Shown here piece by piece: positions 58,438-64,000 of a stretch of DNA of 64,000 nt. Origin of the DNA: Antedon mediterranea (lineage: Eukaryota; Echinodermata; Crinoidea; Comatulida; Antedonidae); assembly GCF_964355755.1 (NCBI RefSeq), contig NC_092677.1, positions 25,514,101-25,578,100 on the forward strand, given 5' to 3'. The notes beneath the pieces were generated by a model. It was not told where the DNA came from. It did no database searches and saw only the letters and a program-made list of their open reading frames with translations. The first letter of the stretch is position 1; every line of letters starts with the position of its first letter. Both the position numbers and the translations under genes were made by a program.

Positions 58438-58592
58438 AAAGCTCTGTCTACACTATCAAACTGTATGTGAGAAAAAAATGTGATGTGCCCATTATATGGA
58501 CACGATGATGTCATATCACCACCTTATTTAAGCATATCACTACCATATTTAAGCATGTCACTACCATATATGGGCACATCACATAAAGTTTA
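58438..58592. repeat. MITE-A copy just downstream of CEP72
   Basis: Left end intact (AAAGCTCTGTCTACACTATC), right end truncated after GGGCACATCACATAAAGTTT. It lies about 90 bp after the stop codon, probably in the 3' UTR. Confidence 0.75.
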
Positions 58593-58947
58593 TTATATTT
58601 ATAGCCTTTGTGTGACCATGTCAAATGATTTTATATCATATTCTATATCTTATAAAACTTAAATCATCCAATGATGTGGGGTGCCTATAGCAAACAGTGC
58701 GAAAATGCATGTGAATTATTGACGTGATAAATTCTACCGGCGGGTCATTACCTTAGTTAAACTAGGGGCTAAAAAATAGACAAAAAAGGGTTACTTATTT
58801 TCGTAAAACTTAAAAAATTGGCCTCTCAAGCTACTAGTACACCTCCCATCGCCTATCCCCATCACTGACCACGACCAGACCCCTCCCCCACTCTCTCTCC
58901 CGTCTCCCCTTTCCGTCCCATCTCTTCCATCTCCTACAGTATAGTGT

Positions 58948-59349
58948 AAAGGCCCATTTACACTAGGACGATAACGATCGACGATAAATAGACAAATGTG
59001 CATTTTTCATACATAAAACAAAAGAAATAAAAACTTTTCATTCTAGAACTATAGAATAACCTTCTATTCTTCCTTTGATGAAAATGATATTTTCACACGT
59101 CCAATCAAATGACGTCATGATTAGTAAGAGCAATAATATCGTGACAATACGATTTTATTGTTTTTATTTATCATGACGTCATTTGATTGGAATTTTAAAA
59201 ATATTACTTTTATCAAAGACAGCATAAATGATTATCCTATAGTTCTAGAACGAAAACCTTTCTAATTTATTTTGTTTATGTAAAAAAAATGCATTTTTAT
59301 ATATTTTGTTATCGTCCATCGTTATCGTCCTAGTGTAAATGGGCCTTAA
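58948..59349. repeat. Foldback MITE, 0.4 kb, about 180 bp arms
   Basis: Ends AAAGGCCCATTTACACTAGG and CCTAGTGTAAATGGGCCTT. The arms include GACGATAACGAT, TTCTAGAACTATAG and CAATCAAATGACGTCATGA with its inverse TCATGACGTCATTTGATTGG. Confidence 0.8.
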
Positions 59350-59934
59350 GTGAGAGAGTGAGTTTGTTTTACTTGTTTAAGGCATTATATAATAATACAC
59401 CCTCCTCTAATTTTAATTTAAAAACCGTATATTTTGTCCCAAGTCCCTTTACAAAAGGGCAACAATTTTCTGTGTGTATGTCATATACAGTAGTAGAAAT
59501 TGTATTACTAACGATTGATGTGTGTCCTAATATATTCCTATATTTAATATATTTTTACGTGTAAATAATGCTAGCATGCCTTGTTTTATATTATCGTAAA
59601 TCTTTTTACATTTTCAACATCCACTTTTATATCCTTAATACACGCATTATATATAATTTAATCAATTATGAAGTATTTAAATAAATTGTGAACATACTTT
59701 ACTGTACTTGTGTTATATTAAAAGCTATCGTCGATGGAAAAAATGAAAAAAAAACCCGCACATTATAATTAAATATGTAAATGATGTTTGTAAGTCTACT
59801 TAATGTATGGAAGACCGTCGTCGCCTAATTAATAAAGTAATGAATGAGAATAATATTAAGGGAAATAACGCTTATATAATTGTGTTTTTAAACTATAGAT
59901 ATATTGATACTGATTTACAGACACAAAGAATATC
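59350..59934. other. Intergenic, nothing recognised
   Basis: AT-rich; AATAAA near 59680 may be a distal polyadenylation signal for CEP72. Confidence 0.4.
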
Positions 59935-60096
59935 TCACACTTGTTCCGGCACGGTTCCGGCGCCGGCAAATCAAATCGAACGTCAATGTTTCGTTTTCAC
60001 GACGTTACACGCGGCTATGCGCCGATAATCGATATGTCCGTATCCGCGTGAAAACGAAACATTGACGTTCGATTTGCCGGACCGGAACAGGTGTGA
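59935..60096. repeat. 160 bp palindromic element
   Basis: AACGTCAATGTTTCGTTTTC and the inverse GAAAACGAAACATTGACGTT, plus CACACTTGTTCCGG / CCGGAACAGGTGTG at the ends, form long near-perfect arms around CACGCGGCTATGCGCCGATA. Confidence 0.8.
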
Positions 60097-60109
60097 AAGA
60101 CCCTTGATA

Positions 60110-60180
60110 AACTTATAGATTCGAACCAGCGACCCGCATTTTACTATGGCGTGGAAACATGTCGCTAGACCACACATGCA
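60110..60180 (-). repeat. tRNA-like sequence (pseudogene or SINE head)
   Basis: Minus strand: A-box-like TGTGGTCTAGCGACATG and a perfect B box GGTTCGAATC with a GGGTCGC/GAATC T-arm region. The acceptor stem does not close convincingly, so I do not call a functional tRNA. Confidence 0.45.
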
Positions 60181-61155
60181 ACGAACAATCTTCTGTAAAA
60201 TGCAGTTAATTTGCATAATACAGATGTTATATACGCATTCAGCATTTCTGTGGTTGTTCAAGTCGGTAATCCTTGGCCAAGAGACCTGCAATGACGTAGG
60301 CCTACCTATAGTATTGTACCGGTACATCAGTAGGCTCAACCTTAAGGTAAGACAATACTTTACAACTAAACCATGTGAAAATAGCTTGGCTTGGCCAAGG
60401 GTTTTCGATAGAGAATTCATCTCTTCTGTTTTTCGGTAGCCAGGCTTCGGAATGTATGTCTCCTTTCTAAGCCTCATAGTATTTACTTTGTGTGTCGTAG
60501 AGAAGACTGCTACCGAAGAATTGGTACGCGTGTTGAAATAGGTTGATTTCGAGCCGCGAAATAATAATAGTCTGCTAATGAATATGATTTCATATGTTGA
60601 TTTCAGTTTCCATAGCAAAGATCGCAGCGATGGACGATGTTATTTGTTTGATTTTGCTTTCAATTATTAATTTGGTAAATGCATTGTTGTATGAGCATCT
60701 TCGATGTCTGTCTAATAGACATCATTCGATTAACTTCCATTTACTATTTTAAATTAAACCAAGACAATCTAACAACAGGACACTGAACTCGCCTTGCCAA
60801 GATAGGAGCTCGTAACAGTCCTTTGAGCTTGTGTGTCTGGACAGTACAATTATCCGCAGCGCAGTGTCTGTTTAAAGGGCGCGGAGAACTGATCGTATCG
60901 CAGGCAAAGATAATCCTATTGATCTCCGGAGCTCAGCATCCTGTTGTTCGATTGCCTTGTTTAAACTTGGTTCCCACTAGGATGCTATCCATCCACGATT
61001 GGTCGAAAAGTTGAACCCAATCAAAGGGTAGAATATTTAGCACGTCATTTTGGCCAGTATCTCTATTTGCAAACTCCTGAATCCGCCATCTCATGCATAT
61101 TGTATTATTGCTACTGTTACTTTTATTTAAGACATCTTCGTTTTATCTAGATAAC
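60181..61155. other. Intergenic with one weak interspersed repeat
   Basis: 60770-60945 (ACTCGCCTTGCCAAGATAGG, CTCGTAACAGTCC) matches 7450-7680 in the Tudor/CS gene, so this is a repeat of unknown class. The rest is unrecognised. Confidence 0.45.
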
Positions 61156-61246
61156 AAATAACTGTAACGATAACGATAACTGTAACGATAACGATAACTG
61201 TAACGATAACGATAACTGTAACGATAACGATAACTGTAACGATACA
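61156..61246. repeat. Tandem repeat, 18 bp unit AACTGTAACGATAACGAT
   Basis: About five near-perfect units. Confidence 0.9.
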
Positions 61247-61474
61247 ATTTTTGCAAGATTTTTATATTTTATTACCTAGTCTATTTACATCGTAAAACAA
61301 TTGTTTCTGTATTTCAACATATGGAGAGCTATATAATTATTGTAATACGTAAGCTATTTTTTAAAATTACTATGTCAATTTCGTTCCGCTGACGGGAACG
61401 ATTGTAAAATTTTTTATTATTTGTTACTGTTTTTATTTTAGTATTTATTTAGTTTAAACCAAGTATAAGATTTA

Positions 61475-61612
61475 ACCGTGGTTCCAACTAGGACGCAACG
61501 CAAGCGAGTTAACCAATGACAAGCGACAGAGTGAATAACATCGCTTTTTTGATTGGTCAAATCACATTGAGCGTACGTCCTTGCGTTGTGTCTCTAGTAG
61601 GAACCAAGCTTA
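61475..61612. repeat. MITE-B copy, short
   Basis: Ends CCGTGGTTCCAACTAGGACG and TCTAGTAGGAACCAAGCTTA. Confidence 0.7.
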
Positions 61613-61790
61613 ATCAATTAATATTGTAATTAATAGTTTTAAATCGTAAACAAAAAAATCACACAGCAGAATTGAACACTAAACACTAACTAAATACTCC
61701 ATGAATAAATATCACTATTTTCAAGTCAAATATCTCATTTACAATTCAATCAAATTACTTACTAGATTATAAAAACATTTTTAGACTTAA

Positions 61791-62395
61791 GCTTGATTCC
61801 CACTAGGACGTAACGCAAGAACGTAAACGCAACTAAAGCTTGGTTCTCACTAGAACGTAACGCAAGGACGTAAACGCAACGCAAGCGTTTTAACCAATTA
61901 TTTTATTTATTTTATTTTATTTTATGTCTTTAGGCAAGGTGGCCAAGGATTACCAATAGTGAATTAATCACTGTCCTATCAGATAGGTGACAAGAGAAGT
62001 TATAGACAGTTAGCAATCACAAGCGAATAAGCCATCGCTTGTGATTGGTCAATTCACTTGCGTTGCGTTATGTCCTTGCGTTGCGTCGCTAGTGGGAAAG
62101 CTTGGTTCCCATTAGAACGTAACGCAAGGACGTAAACGCAACGCAAGCGTTTTAACCAATGACAAGCAAAGTTATAGACAGTTAGCAATCACAAGCGAAT
62201 AAGCCATCGCTTGTGATTGGTCAATTCACTTGCGTTGCCGTTACGTCCCTGTGTTGCGTTGCTAGTGGGAACCACGCTTTAAGCGAGTTGACCAATGACA
62301 AGCGACAGTTCAAGTAATCCATCGCTTGTGATTGAACTCACTTACGTTGCGTTACGTCCTTGTGTTGCGTCTCTAGTGGGAACCAAGCATTATAG
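61791..62395. repeat. Cluster of four MITE-B copies
   Basis: A truncated end (about 61793-61834), a full copy with a foreign insert (61835-62098), a full copy (62098-62283) and a shorter copy (62281-62395) sit end to end, as at 23467-23806. The insert at about 61907-61988 carries an (ATAAA)n tail on its minus strand, a tiny 5'-truncated retro-insertion. Confidence 0.75.
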
Positions 62396-62601
62396 AAATT
62401 CAGTGTTAGATATGAATAGAAGATTGAAAGACAGTGAAAGGAAAACGCACTACAGTAATAACCGACTACTGCGCATGCGTGATAAACAGTAACCTCCATG
62501 ATTAGATAATTATAAGTTACGAAAGCTTAAAAGTGCCATTCAAAGTGTAAACTATTTTGAAAGTCAATTTGAGCCTCCGTAGGTGGTAATTGGTCACGTG
62601 C

Positions 62602-64000
62602 TCATTTTTTCTCATACGTATCCTTTTCTTTGTAGCCTTGTACATAGCCGTCGTTGGCCGGTCGATCTTTTCGACCGTCTAAGCCTTTTCCTTTACCCTC
62701 TGCGTCGAATCTTTCTTTATGACTGCCTGTGTACTGACTTGCGTCCGTCATTTTAGCTACACCGCCTGTTTTAGACGTTCCCTAATTAAAACAAAAATTA
62801 AATTAAAATTACACAAAACTGTATAATCATCGCATTGCTACATTCTCGGCATTTGACCAATCTTAAATCTCAATAATAAAACTAGAAATACAATATAATC
62901 TACTATTGCTAACATATATATCAAAGAATTTGGTGGTATCAGATCACTTATAAAACAAGAAATATTTCTTACAAAAAACGCTGCTCGCTTATTGACGTAA
63001 CAGTTTTAAAGATACGTATATTAAACGTTTCTTTTCTCTTTTTATACGTGAATAAATAATATTTTTTTTGTTACAGAAGTGAATAACTTTGATATGAAAC
63101 ACAGACTCAATTTCTTTACTTTAGTTTATTTTATTGCTAAGGCCAAGTCACTTCATCACGCCTAGATACTTCAAGTGTGAAGTATCCTATTACAAACAAA
63201 AACTTTAATAGACTGTTTTGATAATAATTCAATGATTATCTGACAGCGAATTACAGTATTATAGTAAAATGGGACTCATAAATACCAGAAATGCTTTGGG
63301 ATTTGTAATTTTAGCATGACATGTCCTAATAGACTCTTTTCCCAGACGTTTTTTGGGTCCAGCAGCTGGGACCTATAAATTATAGGCGAGTTTCCATTTT
63401 AGCAAAAACGTCAGTGTCTAGTACTATAACTGCTGCTTGCTTTCAGCTAAAAAATGAGTCATCTCTTGTGACGTAGAGCAGCAGCGTGATAACATAACTA
63501 AAGGTAAATATTTACAGTTTCCATAGCGACAATGAACAAGCCGGTAAAATTACACAAAACTGTATAATCATCCCATTGCTACATTCTCGGCATTTGCCCA
63601 ACCTTATTTCTCAATAATAGAACTAGCTAGACTTGCCCCAAGTCTGTATTTATTGTCTTTTTTATGTTAGTCCACCAGACGACGTTTCGATTTTTGTCTG
63701 AAAATAGGAGTTTACAAGCACAAGTAGTATACGTATGAAACGCCATATGTGCCAAAATATTTATATTTTTTACTAATAAGGCAAAACTCCGTCTGGAACC
63801 CAGACTATGTCCAGGCATTTCCCTAACCACTCTCAGTGTACTCACTGTTGTTCCGGCTGTACTTGGTCCGCCTCCAGCGACAATTTTGGCGATGATTTGA
63901 TCAACTTTGTTGTCGTCGCCAAGTTTGGATTTCGCAACATATTCTAATGCTTTTTGAAATTGTGTAAATGTCAACACCTTATTTCCTGGTCCTCCTTTTG
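62602..64000 (-). CDS. TPPP: Tubulin polymerization-promoting protein, last two exons (5' partial)
   Basis: Exons 63846-64000 (continuing past the window) and 62602-62781; phase 0 join GTGAGT/AG. The protein reads [49 protein letters not shown], then [37 protein letters not shown] and [15 protein letters not shown]. This is the p25-alpha domain; the [16 protein letters not shown] stretch is the family signature. Known p25-alpha proteins bind tubulin and bundle and stabilise microtubules, also in cilia. Which paralog (TPPP, TPPP2, TPPP3) is not decidable, and the symbol is for the family. Confidence 0.9.
62808..63630. repeat. 80 bp direct repeat within the TPPP intron
   Basis: AAAATTACACAAAACTGTAT and ATTGCTACATTCTCGGCATT occur at about 62808-62893 and again at 63545-63630. 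A MITE-C fragment (about 63040-63085, TTTACAGAAGTGAATAACTT) lies between them. Confidence 0.75.

Noticed and set aside
60110-60180. Functional tRNA gene
   Set aside because: A and B boxes are good, but the acceptor and anticodon stems do not pair convincingly, so it is kept only as a tRNA-like repeat.
59983-60618. A 211-codon minus-strand frame
   Set aside because: It runs through a palindromic element and a tRNA-like repeat, with no domain signal; chance frame in repeat DNA.
1-64000. CRISPR arrays, operons, ribosome binding sites
   Set aside because: The window is eukaryotic nuclear DNA with spliced genes; the spaced repeats seen are MITEs or minisatellites without CRISPR architecture.

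Overview
This is an AT-rich animal genomic window with intron-rich genes, canonical GT/AG junctions and dense transposable elements. The gene set (CEP72, SMIM13, LENG1, TPPP, SmD1, Gal3-O-sulfotransferases, a beta-1,3-galactosyltransferase) is metazoan. A 5S-rRNA-derived SINE, several tRNA-derived SINEs and many AGGCCT palindromes make an invertebrate deuterostome, perhaps an echinoderm, my best guess; this is inference.

Layout. (1) 239-16509, + strand: a 27-exon gene, open at its 5' end, encoding at least 1108 residues with CCCH zinc finger, Tudor, Tudor, armadillo-like and CS/p23-like parts, probably a germ-granule/piRNA-type factor. Its introns hold MITEs, SINEs and, near the end, a complete hammerhead ribozyme. 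(2) 17624-29607, - strand: two galactose-3-O-sulfotransferase genes. Copy 2 is a complete two-exon gene; copy 1 shows only its catalytic exon. A duplicated block (25214-26337 versus 28190-29707 plus 38906-39322) repeats the 5' half of copy 2. (3) 29710-38901: a 9.2 kb TTAA-flanked, piggyBac-like composite inserted about 100 bp upstream of the copy 2 start codon. It is loaded with nested elements: a foldback, a Copia fragment, a PIN-like/CXC gene in inverted duplication, a tRNA-SINE and a 1.6 kb TIR element. (4) 42429-43451, - strand: an intact single-exon beta-1,3-galactosyltransferase. (5) 44389-58351: a compact housekeeping cluster, SMIM13 (+), SNRPD1 (+), LENG1 (-) and CEP72 (+). LENG1 and CEP72 are divergent with about 740 bp between start codons. 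(6) 58352-62601: repeat-rich intergenic DNA. (7) 62602-64000, - strand: the last two coding exons of TPPP/p25-alpha, open at the window edge.

Working together: the B3GalT and the Gal3STs are plausible successive Golgi enzymes (add beta-galactose, then sulfate its 3-OH). SmD1 and LENG1 both relate to the spliceosome. CEP72 and TPPP act on centrosomes and microtubules. The repeats form datable layers: MITE family A was split by hAT-like and piggyBac-like insertions, and the duplicated block preserves empty target sites for two insertions.

Repeat names used here: MITE-A (ends AAGCTCTGTCTACACTATCAAA), MITE-B (ends AAGCTTGGTTCCCACTAG, interior rich in CGCAACGCAA), MITE-C (ends near TATTGTCCCCC, about 300 bp).
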